From positions 70,292,249 through 70,356,248 of the forward strand of contig JAAALK010000285.1 of NCBI GenBank assembly GCA_019279435.1: 64,000 nt of DNA, written 5' to 3'. Shown here one piece after another: positions 1 to 12,100 of this stretch. The DNA comes from Zizania palustris (lineage: Eukaryota > Streptophyta > Magnoliopsida > Poales > Poaceae). The translations under genes and the position numbers were made by a program. The notes under the pieces are model-generated. The model worked only from the letters and a program-made list of their open reading frames with translations, did not search any database and had not been told where the DNA came from. Positions within the stretch are counted from its first letter, which is position 1; the number at the start of each line of letters is the position of its first letter.

Positions 1-3000
1 ACGGAGTGTTCCACACTTCCAGTTAGGACTTACCCATTAGACTTGTGGTTGGTACGGAAATGCTTTGCAACAGATCCCGCAGACCGGTCCTTATAGTGCC
101 CCGGGTGCGACCAACCAGTTTTCGAGCTTGCACCCGGAACCCACCATACTTATAACTTAGCCAACTCCAACAGAGTCCAGAGACAAGAATAACGGGGAAA
201 TTCATATACAGAATCCAGCTATCTACGACTCATTCTTTTTATCCTATAGCAGTTGTGCCGGTACATTGGGCACTAGCTAATATTTTAATAGTAGAGTGAC
301 AAGGAGTTAAGGCTCAATAAGCATGGCTTGGGTTTGCACACAAGGACGGGGATCTAATAATTATAAGTGTAAGGCTTGATTATTGGACTAATGCAATATT
401 AACCTATGGGTTATAGCGATAACTTATTAAAACATGGGCTCAATTATGATCAACTGTTTCCACAGAGATGGTCGATGACTTGCCTTGATCCGTGAATGGT
501 GAAGGTGGAACCTCGGGGTAAGACTCGGGATCTTCGATGACGTTGTAGTCTTCTCGATACGGAAAAGTAAACACAACATTCAATAAACAATCCAAAATCA
601 AGCATATAAGCATACAAGTGTTGTTGGATTTAAGTAAGTGAGATAGAGTCTTAAATCCTAGGGAATTGTCACTTAAATATCTAAGATTGATTTCTAATGA
701 GATTTCTGAATCTTAAGACTTGATGTAATTATTTTTCCGAGGGGTTTCTATTTCCCCTTTTTAGAAATGAACTAAAAAGGTATAAATTAGCCTTGATGTT
801 TTTATGGTATCAAAATAGTGACTTTAAATTATTAAGTCTTCTGAAGTTTGTTATATAGCTTTAAGATAATCTCATAAAGTATGGATCTTTACTACTTGAA
901 TTAATTACATATCCTGAAAGGGCTTTTTGTAATATGATTTAGTAGAACAAAGTGGGCAAAATGAATATTCTATTTTTATTGTATTAAAACTAGTGAACTC
1001 AAGTTGTTAGGTTTTCTGAAGTTATTATATAAGTTGTCATGACATGTTTATAAAGTGTTTAACTTCTATTATCTGAATTACTTAATTATCCTACAAGGGC
1101 TTTTGCAATCTTAAGTAATGGATTAAAGTGGGCAAAGTGAACATGTTATTTTTGTTGCATTAAAACAGTGGTATAAAGTCATTAAGTCCTCTGAATTTAT
1201 TCATGATATTTTTGTAAAATGTTGCATTATTTTCAATCATTTATCTTAAAGGGCCTTGGAAATGTTCTTTAATAAATTAAAATGAGAAAAATGAATTATT
1301 ATATTTTTATTGGCTTATAAACAGTGTAAGGGAGTCATTGTGTCCCCAGAAATTAATATATATATTTTTTAGGGATTTTTCTGGATTATTTAAATGTAAT
1401 ATGATTTATATCCTAAAGGGGACTTAGAAATGTAATTTAATAAAATGTCATGGTCAAAATGGTTATTCCATTTTTATTCCATTAATTACAGTGAAATGGG
1501 GCCATTATATCTTCTGAAATTAATTTATAAATTTTTAAGGGTCTACCTGAATTATTTAATTAAAGTATTAATTAAACCCTAAAGGGGAATTCTCTTCATT
1601 ATTTAATAAGATTATTATATGCCAAGTAAACATATTGTTTTTATTGCATGAAAGTGTAGAGAATAAAAAGATAAATTTTCCAGAATTAAAATGGTGAAAT
1701 TTGGAGTTAATTTGAGCAAGATATGAATTTTGGAAGTTTAAACTATTTTTCTGAATTTTATTTGAATAGGAAAATAGCCCCTGGTCCACGGTGAACTGGG
1801 TTCACCGTGAACCGTTGACTGCACGTGTGAGCCGGATGACCCAGGACCGTTTGATCAAGATCCAACGGCCCATAGTGAGGCGGGGTTTTAAAATGCTGCG
1901 GACGGCCTGGATCAACCGATACCCCTTCGTTGGATCGGTCGGCGGAGATCTAATCACTGTGTGATTTAATCTCGGCCGTTCAGTCCAGATCGAACAGCAG
2001 AGGCGCCGTCCGGCACGCGCGCGACACGGGGGAGCCGAGGGCTTCGTCCCCAGCGCCGGCCGAACGACGGCGAGCGCCCACCGGCGATGGCGATGGCCTA
2101 AGGCCCTATTTTTCGGCAAAAATGGAGAGAGGGGCGGATGGGGAACTCGTAGGTACCGGAGATGACGACGAAGGGCGATCGACGGCGACCGGCGACGAGA
2201 AGGGGCGGCGGAAACCTTCGGGTCCGACGGCGGCGAGGTGCTCCGGCGATCTCCTCGGCCAACGGATAGGAGGCCGATGACGGGCGATGGACGGCGAACC
2301 CGAAGATGCTGACGGCAAGGGTGGCGGAGGCCGGTGGCGCCGGCGAGAGGCGGCCGGAGCCGAAACAGAGGGGAGGGGGAAAAATTGAACGGTGGCGCTC
2401 TGGGAGGCGAGGGCTCGGGCTCTAGTGGCGTGGAGGAACGCGGTGAGGCCGGGTCTTTATAAAGGGGCGCCGACGGGTGGAGTTTGGAAGGTTAAACGGG
2501 GAAAATCCGAGGGCTTCCTAAATGGCGCCGGCGAGGTTTCCATGAGCTCGGATCATCTTCCATTTAGGCGAAAACGCGTGGGGAATCACGGGAAAGTGAT
2601 CGCCGGCGGATGGTAGGCTTCGGCCTGGTCCCGATTTGGTGCACGGCAACTGGCGGAGGAGAATTTGGTAGGGGGCGGCGCCGGCTAAAAATGGAAGGGG
2701 AGAGATCCTCTTCCGATGAAGAAGAAGGGCCTGACAGGTGGGCTCCACCTGTCAGCGGGCGGGCGTGGGTGAGAGTGAGCCGACACGCGGGCCATGCTTG
2801 GCAGCGGGAGAGGGGGCGCACTGCAGAGACTGACGGGTGGGCTGGCTTGGCGCGAGTGGCGGGAGAGAGAGGGAGAACGCGCGCCGATAGGTGGGTCCCG
2901 CCTGTCGGTGGTGCGGCCGGAATGGGCTGGGCCGAAAGGCCTTCAGAGGGGAAAATGGGGTTGCGGCCCATTAAGCTTTAAAATGTATTTTCCAATTAAA

Positions 3001-3248
3001 ATAATTCCAGGATATCAATTATTTGATTAAGGCTTGAAGCAATGTTGCTAAAATTTTGTAAAAATTCTCAAAAATATTTCTTGGTCTCTAGTTTATCCCA
3101 TAAAATTTTCAAGTACAAATTTTGAATATTTGTCTCTGTTTGGCTTTAATAGGGCTCTTTTAGAATTTTCATAAATAACAAAATTCAAAAATTCATTGAA
3201 TATTTTATTTCCTTTATTTTATTTCCTTTTAATTTTGGGGCTGTTACA
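1..3248 (-). repeat. LTR of a RIRE3/RIRE8-like Ty3 element, truncated by window edge
   Basis: On the minus strand this starts TGTAACAGCCCC at 3248, directly after a polypurine tract, so it is a 3' LTR. It aligns along its length with the LTRs at 5027-8413 and 9112-12458: the blocks around positions 30-170 and 1790-2960 recur there. Identity to those two is visibly lower than between them, so it is an older or different subfamily. It has an AT-rich start, a GC-rich central block (about 1790-2960) and an AT-rich remainder. The terminal CA lies beyond the left edge. ORFs within it run on both strands and look spurious. Confidence 0.85.
2455..2464 (-). promoter_or_regulatory. TATA-like box in LTR
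   Basis: CTTTATAAAG, flanked by GC-rich DNA, lies at the same relative place as TATA-like motifs in the two related LTRs (7680-7688 and 11717-11725). Conserved position in three LTR copies supports a Pol II promoter for minus-strand transcription. Activity is inferred. Confidence 0.45.
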
Positions 3249-3262
3249 ATCCTATCCCCCTT
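3249..3262 (-). other. Polypurine tract
   Basis: The minus strand reads AAGGGGGATAGGAT immediately before the LTR start TGTAACAG. This is the usual second-strand priming site of Ty3 elements and fixes the LTR as a 3' copy. Confidence 0.75.
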
Positions 3263-3321
3263 ACAGAGAATCTCGTCCTCGAGATTCGAAGCGAACTTCG
3301 GGAAAACTGAGGGACTGAGTT

Positions 3322-4008
3322 CTACTGGTGCTCCGGATTAGGAGAAGGAGTTACATCAGAAGTAGGCAAGGCGATCTCCGGATCTGGGTTGGTTGAGATC
3401 AATTTGGGAGTGTCTTTGGTTGTATCTGGGTTCTCTTTGTGGTGAACTAGGGTATGTCCCTCTGGGTTTGGAACGGAGGATGGCACCCGCTTGGGGTGGG
3501 GGCACTTGCAGGCGTAGTGGCCTTTTTGGCGACAGTTGAAGCATACAATCGGCTTGCCGTTCTTGTCCCTCTTGTATCCGGTAGCTTGCGCTGGAGTTCT
3601 TTCGGCTGGTGGTGCTTGGGGTAGGATGCCTGTGCTTGGTCCTCTGAGGGTGGTTCGTGGCTTGGCAGGGGTTGGGGATTGAGGTGGGATCACTCTGGTT
3701 TCTGGTATAATTGCTTCATTCACCAATCTTTGAAAGTTGGCGAAGTCCCCGTAGATCAGCTGAAGGGAGAGCTCGTGTTGGTGTTGTTGAAGACGGAACA
3801 ACTGTGCCTGCTGCTCTTGCATTTGCTTTTGTAGTTGTTGCATCTGGGTAAGCAGTGTGGCGATCAGTTGGTTCTGTTTTGTCATCATCTCCGCAAGTGT
3901 GGGATGATAGACAACAGGGGTCTGCTGACGTCCAACCTCACCCCACTGAGGCAGGTTGCCTGAGGTGTTTCCATCGTGTGGGGCTTCTGATCCTTGGTTA
4001 TTGGCCAT
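3322..4008 (-). pseudogene. Internally deleted Ty3 gag (chromovirus type)
   Basis: This 228-codon ORF starts MANNQGSEAP. Residues about 40-80 are a Gln-rich coiled coil (MTKQNQL...QMQQLQKQMQEQQ). It then jumps straight to a segment like the end of the gag capsid domain (LIYGDFANFQRLVNEAI), followed by a Pro-rich linker and one CCHC knuckle (CFNCRQKGHYACKC) near residue 160. The central capsid core normal for Tekay/Del-type gag is missing. The ORF ends about 60 bp before the polypurine tract, so no protease, RT or integrase is present. I infer a non-autonomous derivative; particle assembly by this shortened gag is doubtful. The start ATG follows a short leader. Confidence 0.7.
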
Positions 4009-4012
4009 CCTG

Positions 4013-4482
4013 AAGTTGAAGGGTTCAAAATGAAGGTGCCAATATTAAGGGGAAATTTTTGTTGATTTTATTGGACAAGATGAATAGTTTGACCTAGATG
4101 CTTACATATCTTATTTCAGTTCCTTATTAACTTGCACTCATACCTTATATTATTTTCAATATAAATGATTTATCATGTATTTTATTCACTCAATATTTAT
4201 GTTGTAATATATTTTATTAATTTGTGTTAGAGGTTTAAGATGAAGTGATGTTGATTATGTCTCATTGAGTTCCTTGGTACCAAAATTCCAGGAAAAAATT
4301 TGGAACACAATTTGATGCTTAGGAGAATTTTTAGGAAAAATACTCTAGCTAATTTTAAATGAAATTTCTAGGCCCATATTTTAGCTTTCCTCTTTCTTGA
4401 TTTATACTAAATCCTTTTCTTGAAATTCATTTATCAAGGGGAAATTTTATTTTTAATGCCTCGCGAAAATCGAGGTGTTACA
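4013..4482 (-). repeat. AT-rich segment with an LTR-like TGTAACACC terminus
   Basis: The minus strand begins TGTAACACCTCGATTTTCGC at 4482, a typical LTR start, and interrupts a gag-like reading frame there. Only about 470 AT-rich bases follow before the gag ATG at 4008. I found no matching CA end, primer site or target duplication, and the start differs from the LTR at 3248. It may be the remnant of an LTR whose remainder was deleted. Confidence 0.4.
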
Positions 4483-4609
4483 GGTGGTTGGCGGATGGCG
4501 ACCCAGACTGACGTGGGCCAGTTGCACCCCAGTTAGGTACAATACCCTCGGGCGCGTCACAGCTTCCTCCTTCTCCGTTGTTGGAGCCGGCGTTCTGGTG
4601 ATCGGCCAT
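4478..4609 (-). pseudogene. Second gag N-terminus, cut by the LTR-like segment
   Basis: The minus strand reads MADHQNAGSNNGEGG... and shares the pattern P-x-W-G-x-x-G with the gag start at 4008, so it is a gag N-terminus of the same superfamily. It runs about 42 residues and stops at the TAA inside the TGTAACACC boundary at 4482. The same frame is open further upstream to 4684. It belongs to the element whose primer site is at 9097-9108. Confidence 0.5.
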
Positions 4610-4801
4610 CTTCTGAATACCATGATATAAAGCAAAAGATGATGACAATTCATCTAAAGAAAATAGCTCATCAATTTCAAGCATATAAATCAGTGGTACA
4701 AATTGTTTATTACAACCAAGCTTTTATTCTACCCACAACACAACTCGTTGTAGGTAGCACCACATACAAAATCATTTTATTAAATTATCGGTATCTAGTG
4801 C

Positions 4802-5026
4802 CTACTCGCCACTAGAGGCAGTCTCCGTGCTCTCGGAACCACGGGTATGTGGCTCCCGAGAGATGGTGGGCTCGAGAAAATTCTCGATGATGGGGTCGGA
4901 GACGAGGCCGGGGCGAGGTGCAGGGCTGCTGGTGGATGGTCCGGCGATGGAGGGGTGTGGCGGGATCCGCTTGGGGCGAGGGACGGGCTCACGGATGGGC
5001 TTCCTCTTCCTCGGGAGGAGGGGAAC
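4802..5026 (-). pseudogene. C-terminal part of the split 259-codon ORF of element A
   Basis: This is the downstream part of the ORF starting at 8973. It is basic and Pro-rich (PRKRKPIREPVPRPKR, possibly a nuclear localisation signal) and ends in an acidic/Ser tail with TAG at 4802. Removing the solo LTR at 5027-8413 and one GGAAC copy joins it in frame to 8414-8973: 560 + 220 bases = 260 codons including the stop. I do not recognise the product. Confidence 0.7.
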
Positions 5027-8000
5027 TGTAGCGCCCCGATTTATCAAAATCGAGACATTATTGAATTTCATAAGAAAAACAATAATACAAGAGGTTCATC
5101 ATGCGACAACGTACATACGACAATATTCATGGTACGCAGACCATATTTATTACATCAAAGTTTTGGTAAAAACAGTAATAAAGATAATTAAAATTCTGCA
5201 AGACGAACATCTTCTTCAGGATCTTTCTTCTCGACTGGGTCGCTACTCTAGACCGTCTTCAAAGTAAGCATCCTCTGTGGGGTCCAACGGGTATGAGTAC
5301 AAAAAGTACTCAACAAGCCACCGCAAATGCAAGTAATAATGCAGGATAATAAACAAGGAAGGGTAATGGCTAACATTGCGGAAAAGTACAGCTTCAGTTA
5401 TTGCATTTAGTGTAGTCACATTTTAATCATGCGGAAAAGTAAACATGAACATCAACAACATCAACTGACTCGAGGAGTACATTTTACCTCCTCGCACAAC
5501 AGTCCTTACATGTCAATCCATCATGCACATACATATTCAAATTAAACTAACTGGGGGATGTCACCCAACCCGCCCTTGACCGTGGGCTCGGCTTTTCGAA
5601 AAGATTTAAGACTCTGATCAGAGATGTACTACTGTACCCACAAGGCACGCACTCATCCCAAACGAGATGACCCATACCATGGGAACTCGTGCCAAAACCT
5701 CGGCATGAAATGTTCCAAGCGATAACCACCCGCTCTAGGTTTCGCCGGCGCGCCGGGCCACATCCCGGCTAACGTCGCACCCCCTTTTGCACCACATTGG
5801 TACAAGTCACCCGCAGGTGCTACTTGACCCATCTCCAAATGGTGGCCTCGGTTTGGAACAATCCATACCTTAGTTAGGACTTACCCACTAGACTTGTGGT
5901 TAGTACGGAAGTGTATTGCAACGGATCCCTCAGACCGGTCCTTATAGTGCCCTGGGTGCTACCGACCAATGCCCTAGCTTGCACCCGGAACCCACCATGC
6001 ATACACTCACAACCATAACTCATCACCAACAGAATTTCCAAGGATAAGAAGTAACGGGGATCATATAATAGAACAATTTTGCTACGACTCATCTTTATCC
6101 TATAGCGGTCGTGTCAATACATTGGACACTAGCTAATATCATTGATCATATGGTGACAAGGAGGTTAGGCGAGATAGCATGGCTTGGGTTGCACATCAAG
6201 GTCGGGGGATCCTAAATAAATATATTGTAAGGGTTTCATTTGACTAATGCATGTATAGCCTATGAGTTTTAGCGATAGTTTAATCAAACATGGGTTCAAT
6301 ATGCTCAAAAGATTGGTTTGGTGACTTGCCTTGGTCAGCGAAAGGCGAGGGAGGGACTTCCGGGAAGTATTCCGGCTCCTCGACGGCGTCAGTAGTCTTT
6401 TCAATATAATAAAGTAAAATAAAATAAATACAACATTCAACCAAACAATATAACATCACATAATAATCACATAGGGTTAAGTTTGTTTGATTAAAAATAA
6501 ATCAAGTTGTTAGGGTTCTGAAATTCAGTTTATAGATAATTTTAAAAGAAATTAAAATGAAGTGTTGTCCTTTGAAAAAGGGTTTTAAAAGTGGTTATTC
6601 TCATTTTTAAGTTCTCTAATAAATTTAAAATGAAAGTTCCATAGAAAACTTAGTGGTTTGTTCATATCAACAGGAAATAAATAAATACAAACTTTACTGG
6701 ATTTTAAATAATTTAAATTTACATTTTTAACCTAAGGGTATTTGAATGTTCATTTAAATAAACATGAAATGTCCAAAGTAAACCTACTGTTTTTATTGCA
6801 TAAACATGTAGAGAATAATATTATGAATTTTCAGAAATTGGAATGGCAATTTTTAGAGTTCAAATGCGCCAGATATGAATTTTACAAGTTTTAAACCTTT
6901 TCTGGAATTCATTTTCAAATTTTAAATCCCTCGGGCCCACGGTGAGCCAGGCCCACGGTGAACCCGCGCACTGTGCGCGTGGTCCGGCCCAATCTGGACC
7001 GTTGGATCCAGATCCAACGTGCGCAGGCGAGGCGGGGCGCTTAAGTGATAACGGACGGCCAGGATTAAAACGCGCGAACGGGTACCACGTGGACGCACGA
7101 GATCGATCACGGGTTTTTAAATGGAAATGAACGCGCGAGATTAAAACGTACCGCTTTGACCAGATCCGACGGTGCGGATTAGATCGCGTACGTGGGCTCA
7201 CACGCGTCGTCCGATCGCGATCACACGGTCGGGATCAGATCCGACACGGCACGGGTACTCGACCCGTGCCGGTCATCTTCCCCGACGACGGCGAGCGGGC
7301 CAGGGGCCACGGCGAGCGACGGCGGCCCTAGCTAAGCCTAGAAATGGAAAGAGGACACTATGGCGGTCACGATTGTACCTTAGGCGAGGCGAGGGGTCGA
7401 CGGAGCGCGGTCGGCGGCGAGGGTAGACGCGGTGGGTTCCTCGGGTACTCGACGGTGATGGTGATCCGGCGATCTCCTTGGCCAGCGGAGGTGTGGCCGA
7501 GGTAGGGGCGGTCCTTGCGGTCGTAGAGGTGGCGGAGGCGCGGGCCGGGGCGGTCCGAGGCGACGATGATGGGCGGCCGGAGGCGAAGCAGGGGGAAAGC
7601 GCTAAAAGGCGAATGGAGGGCACTCTGTTCGTGCTCGAGGTGAGAGGGCGTAGGGGATCGAGTGCGGGTGGCCAGGGGGCTTAAATAGACGTGCCGAAGA
7701 GGCTTAACGGGCATTGCATGCAAGGAAAGCCGAGGAGGGCTTTACTCACCGGCGAAGGCGCAGCCATGCGCGTGAAGGCGATCCAGGGGCTTAAATGCGC
7801 GCCTTAACGCGCTTAATTGACCGGTGGGCCTCGGGGAATTCAATACCGGGATCGGTTTAACGGGAGGGGGAGCCGGCGAGCGGATCCGAGGTGGGGTTCA
7901 CGGTCGGCGGGATTAGGGGGGGTTGGCACGAGGTTGATGACGAAGCTGACAGGCAGGGGCCACTGGCCAGCGGGCGCGGATGCGAACGGGAAGGCTGACT

Positions 8001-8413
8001 GGTGGGGCCGCGGTGTCGGGTGCGCGCGAGGGGAAGGGTTCGGCGCCGACAGGTGCGGTCAGGTTGTCAGCCTAAGGCGCGCGGGGTAACGGACTGGGCC
8101 GGCCGGGAGAGAGAGAAGGGAGGAGGGGGAGCCCATTACTGTTACTAAGGTTTTCAGATTTAAAATAATTGCAGAAAATGGATTAAATATTTTGGGGTAT
8201 TTCCAGAGTGGATAAAAATTTATAAAAAATTCTCAAAAATACATTTTGGCCTTGGGAGTTTATACAAAAATTTTCAACTCCTGGTTTGGTCATTAACTCT
8301 ATGATGTAGTTCAAAAGGGTATAAAAGGGTATTAAAAGTATTTTCAGAAATATAAAATCCAAGAAATTGAATTAAATAATATTTTTATTGTTTTGGAAAT
8401 TTGGGGTGTTACA
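5027..8413 (-). repeat. Solo LTR, RIRE3/RIRE8-like, 3387 bp
   Basis: The minus strand starts TGTAACACCCCAAATTT at 8413 and ends GGGGCGCTACA at 5027. It is flanked by the direct 5-bp repeat GGAAC (5022-5026 and 8414-8418), and the interrupted reading frame is restored when it is removed. No internal sequence or partner LTR lies between the duplications, so it is a solo LTR left by LTR-LTR recombination. It closely matches the LTR at 9112-12458, with an offset of 4085 bp at their left ends. The GC-rich block is at about 6935-8130. Confidence 0.92.
7680..7688 (-). promoter_or_regulatory. TATA-like box in solo LTR
   Basis: The minus strand reads CTATTTAAG at the position that aligns with CTATATAAA in the LTR at 9112-12458. 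If active, a solo LTR promoter would read leftward into the remainder of element A. Confidence 0.4.
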
Positions 8414-8973
8414 GGAACCATCTCTGCGATATCCTTCTGCAGCTGCATAATCTTGCGCTGCAGCTCGCCGTTCTGCTGGATCAAGTTCTTCATCTCTTCA
8501 CGAAGAAACTCAACCGCCTCATGGTGGTCATCGGCATCGAGCACCGCCTCTGTATGGAGGTCGTCCATAGCCTGAAGAAGGCGCGACTGCCGGGCCATAA
8601 CCGGATCACGCACGGAGTGAACTCCGAGGTAGATGCTACGGTAGGCACCAGGAGTGCGCTTCGGCACAAGCCGGAAGGACGAGTTCTGAAGACGATCGTC
8701 ATAGATCATCCTCAGCTCCATAAGAGCCTGAAGGGCGACTCGTTGGCACGCGACGTCGAAGGTCGGGCCTCCAAGCATGGTGGTGTAGGATGGCAGATGC
8801 TCTCCGGAGCCATGGACGGTAAGGGAGACGTCGCAGAGTCCGACAAACTCCTCCAAGTACACTCCTTGAAATTCGGGCTCAAAGAGGAATCCGAGGAATG
8901 TGAGCATCATACGGAGATCCCTGACGAAGCCCTCGAAGTGGCGGCAGTAGCTGTGGACTTGGTAGACAGGCAT
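8414..8973 (-). pseudogene. N-terminal part of an unrecognised ORF ahead of gag
   Basis: The ORF starts MPVYQVHSYC about 120 bp after the primer site. The first 120 residues are mixed hydrophobic/charged with no motif I know (no CCHC knuckle, no DxG, no YxDD). Residues about 150-185 form a predicted coiled coil (EFLREEMKNLIQQNGEL...). The frame continues across the solo LTR into 4802-5021, for 259 residues in all. Its place between primer site and gag matches extra ORFs carried by some non-autonomous or long-leader Ty3 elements. The function is unknown; it might be a divergent gag-like or captured protein. Confidence 0.6.
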
Positions 8974-9096
8974 CTACAAAACATCAAGTTGAAGAAAAGT
9001 GAGGGGAGGAACAAAGTTTATAAAGTAGGTTTTCGAGAAATAATTTTCTGCAGCTATTGGCTTGGTGGGTCTGTTTGGCTTCCTATAGTCATGTCG

Positions 9097-9108
9097 GCTC
9101 TGATACCA
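9097..9108 (-). other. Primer-binding site, tRNA-iMet type
   Basis: The minus strand reads TGGTATCAGAGC, three bases after the LTR end at 9112. This is the standard initiator-Met tRNA complement in plant LTR elements. It shows that the LTR at 9112-12458 is the 5' LTR of a minus-strand element. Confidence 0.9.
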
Positions 9109-9111
9109 TCT

Positions 9112-12100
9112 TGTGGCGCCCTGATTTATCAAAATCGAGACATTATTGAATTTCCATAGAAAAACAATAATACAAGAGGTTCATCATGCGACAAGCGTAC
9201 ATACGACAGTATTCATGGTGCGCAGACCATATTTATTACATCAGTGTTGAATTAAAAATAGTAATAAAAAGTAAATAGCATGACGAACGCCTCCTTTAGG
9301 ATCTTTGCTTGACTGGGTCGCTACTCCAGACCGTCTTCATAGTAGGCATCCTCTGTGGGGTCCAACGGGTATGACTACAAAAAGTACTCAACAAGCCACC
9401 GCAAATCCAAATAATAATGCATGATAATAAATAAGGAAGGGTAATGGCTAACAGTGCAGAAAAGTACATTTTTAGTTATTGCAATTAGTGTAGGCAAATT
9501 TAATCATGCGGAAAAGTAAACATGATCATCAACAACATCATCTAACTCGAGGAGTACGTTTTACCTCCTCGCACAACAGTCCTTACATGTCAAACCATCA
9601 TGCACATACATATTCAGAGTAATCTAACTCTGGGATGTCACGCAACCCGCCCTTGACCGTGGGCTCGGCTTTTCGAAAAGATTTATGACTCTGATAAGAG
9701 ATGTACTACTGTACCCACAAGGCACGCACTCATCCCAAACGAGATGACCCATACCACGGGAACTCGTGCCAAAACCTCGGCATGAAATGCTCCAAGCGAT
9801 AACCACCCGCTCTAGGTTTCGCCGGCGCGCCGTGCCGCATCCCGGCTAACGTCGCACCCCCTTTTGCGCCACATTGGTACAAGCCACCCGCAGGTGCTGC
9901 ATGACCCATCTCCAAATGGTGGCCTTGGTTTGGAACACTCCATAGATTAGTTAGGACTTACCCATTAGACTTGTGGTTAGTACGGAAGTGTATTGCAACG
10001 GATCCCGCAGACCGGTCCTTATAGTGCCCCGGGTGCTACCGACCAATGCCCTAGCTTGCACCCGGAACCCACCATGCATACACTCACAACCATAACTCAT
10101 CACCAACAGAATTCCAAGGATAAGAAGTAACGAGAATCTTATAGTAGAACCATCTTGCTACGACTCATTTTTATCCTATAGCGATCGTGTCAATACATTG
10201 GACACTAGCTAATATCATTAACCATATGGTGACAAGGAGGTTAGGCGAGATAGCATGGCTTGGGTTGCACATCAAGGTCGGGGGATCCTAAATAAATATA
10301 TTGTAAGGGTTTCATTTGACTAATGCATGTATAACCTATGTGTTTTAGCGATAGTTTAATAAAACATGGGTTCAATATGCTCAAAAGATTGGTTTGGTGA
10401 CTTGCCTTGTTCAGCGAAGGGTGAGGGAGGAACATCCGGGAAATATTCCGGCTCCTCGACGGCGTCGTAGTCTTTTCAATATAAATAATGTAAAATAAAA
10501 TAAATACAACATCCAATCTAAACAATATAAAATCACACAATGAGCACATAGGTTTAAGTTGGTTTAATCTAAAGAAAAATCAAGTTGTTAAGGTTCTGAA
10601 CTTCATTTTTATAAATAATTTTAAAAGAAGTTAAAGTGAAGTGTTGTCCTTTGAAAAAGGGTTTTAATTGTGAGTAACCCAATTTTAAACATTCTAATTA
10701 ATTTAAAATGAAAGGTTCATGGGCAATGTAGTGGTTTTCAGTATGTGAACAGAAAGGAATAAATATAAACTTTACTGATGTTTACATATTTGAATTTACA
10801 TTTTTACCCTAAGGGGCATTTGAATACCTATTTAAATAAATATGAAAAATCTAAAGTAAACATATGGTTTTTATTGAATGATCATGTAGTGAATAATAAT
10901 ACAAATTTTCTGAAAGTGGAATGGCAATTTTTGAAGTTAAAATGCGCCAGATATGAATTTTACAAGTTTAAAGCAGTCTCTGGAATTTATTTTTAAATTT
11001 AAATCCCCTCGGGTCCACGGTGAGCCAGGCCCACGGTGAACCCGCGCACTGTGCGCGTGGTCCGGCCCAATCTGGACCGTTGGATCCAGATCCAACACGC
11101 GAGGGCGAGGCGGGTGCGTTAAGTGAAAATGGATGCGCGAGATTAAAAGGCCGAACCGGTATGTGATGGACGGCTGAGATTAAACGCGGGTTTTAAATAC
11201 TAACGGACGCACGAGATTAAAACGTACCCCTTCGCGCAGATCCAACGGCGCAGATTAAACCGCACATGGGATTTAATCAGTACCGTTAGATCCAGGTCAC
11301 ACGGCGCGGATCGAATTCGACACGGCACGGGTACTCGACCCGTGCCGGTCGTCTTCTCCGGCGACGGCGAGCGGGCCAGAGGACACGGCGAGTGACGGCG
11401 GTCGTATCTAAGGCCTAAAACGGAAAGAGGGCGACTAGGGGGTCATGAGGCGACGACGAGCGGAGGCGATGGAGGCGTTCGGGTCCTTGGCGGCGACGGT
11501 GATCCGGCGGGGTTCGTCGATGACGGAGTGGTGGCCGGGGTCGGTGAGGTCCTTGCGGTCACAGCGGTGCGGTCGGCGTGGACGGAGAGGGACTCCAGCG
11601 ACGGCGAGCGACGACTGGAGGACGGGCGGCGGTGGTGCGCTAAAACTTGAAGTGAGGGCGTTCTGTGCGTTCTCGCAATGTGTGAGCGTGGGGGCGCAAT
11701 GCGGGTGGCCAGGGGGTTTATATAGGGCCATCGGCGGGGGTAGAGGGGGTGTAATCGACGGTGGCTGGGAATAAACGTGTTTAAACACCGGCGAGCTCGG
11801 GTTGGATCCAATTCATCGAACCTGGACGCGAATCGGTCTGATTTAATTAGGGGAAACGGTCACCGGAGCGCGGGGGTTTGATTGCCAGGCTTAATTCGAG
11901 GGGAGGGGGTCGGGGGAAAGGGATCCGAGGCGAGTAATGGCGTTGGCCGGTGAGGGGAGTGATTTGGGGGTGGATCTCGCGGGGACGAAGGACCTGACAA
12001 GCGGGGGCCACTGGGCAGCGGGCGCGAGCGGGTGAGTGGGGAGGCTAACGGGTGGGGTTGGGCTCGGGCGCGAGAGGGGGCGATCGGCGCCGACAGGTGG

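Noticed and set aside
1802..2971. Many overlapping ORFs of 60-135 codons in the GC-rich LTR block
   Set aside because: Open in several frames on both strands, low complexity, no domain; base composition explains them.
7172..8089. ORFs in the solo LTR GC-rich block
   Set aside because: Same reason, and they are not preserved in the sister LTR.
8401..9159. 252-codon plus-strand ORF
   Set aside because: It is antisense to the 259-codon ORF and runs across the LTR end and primer site; a shadow frame.
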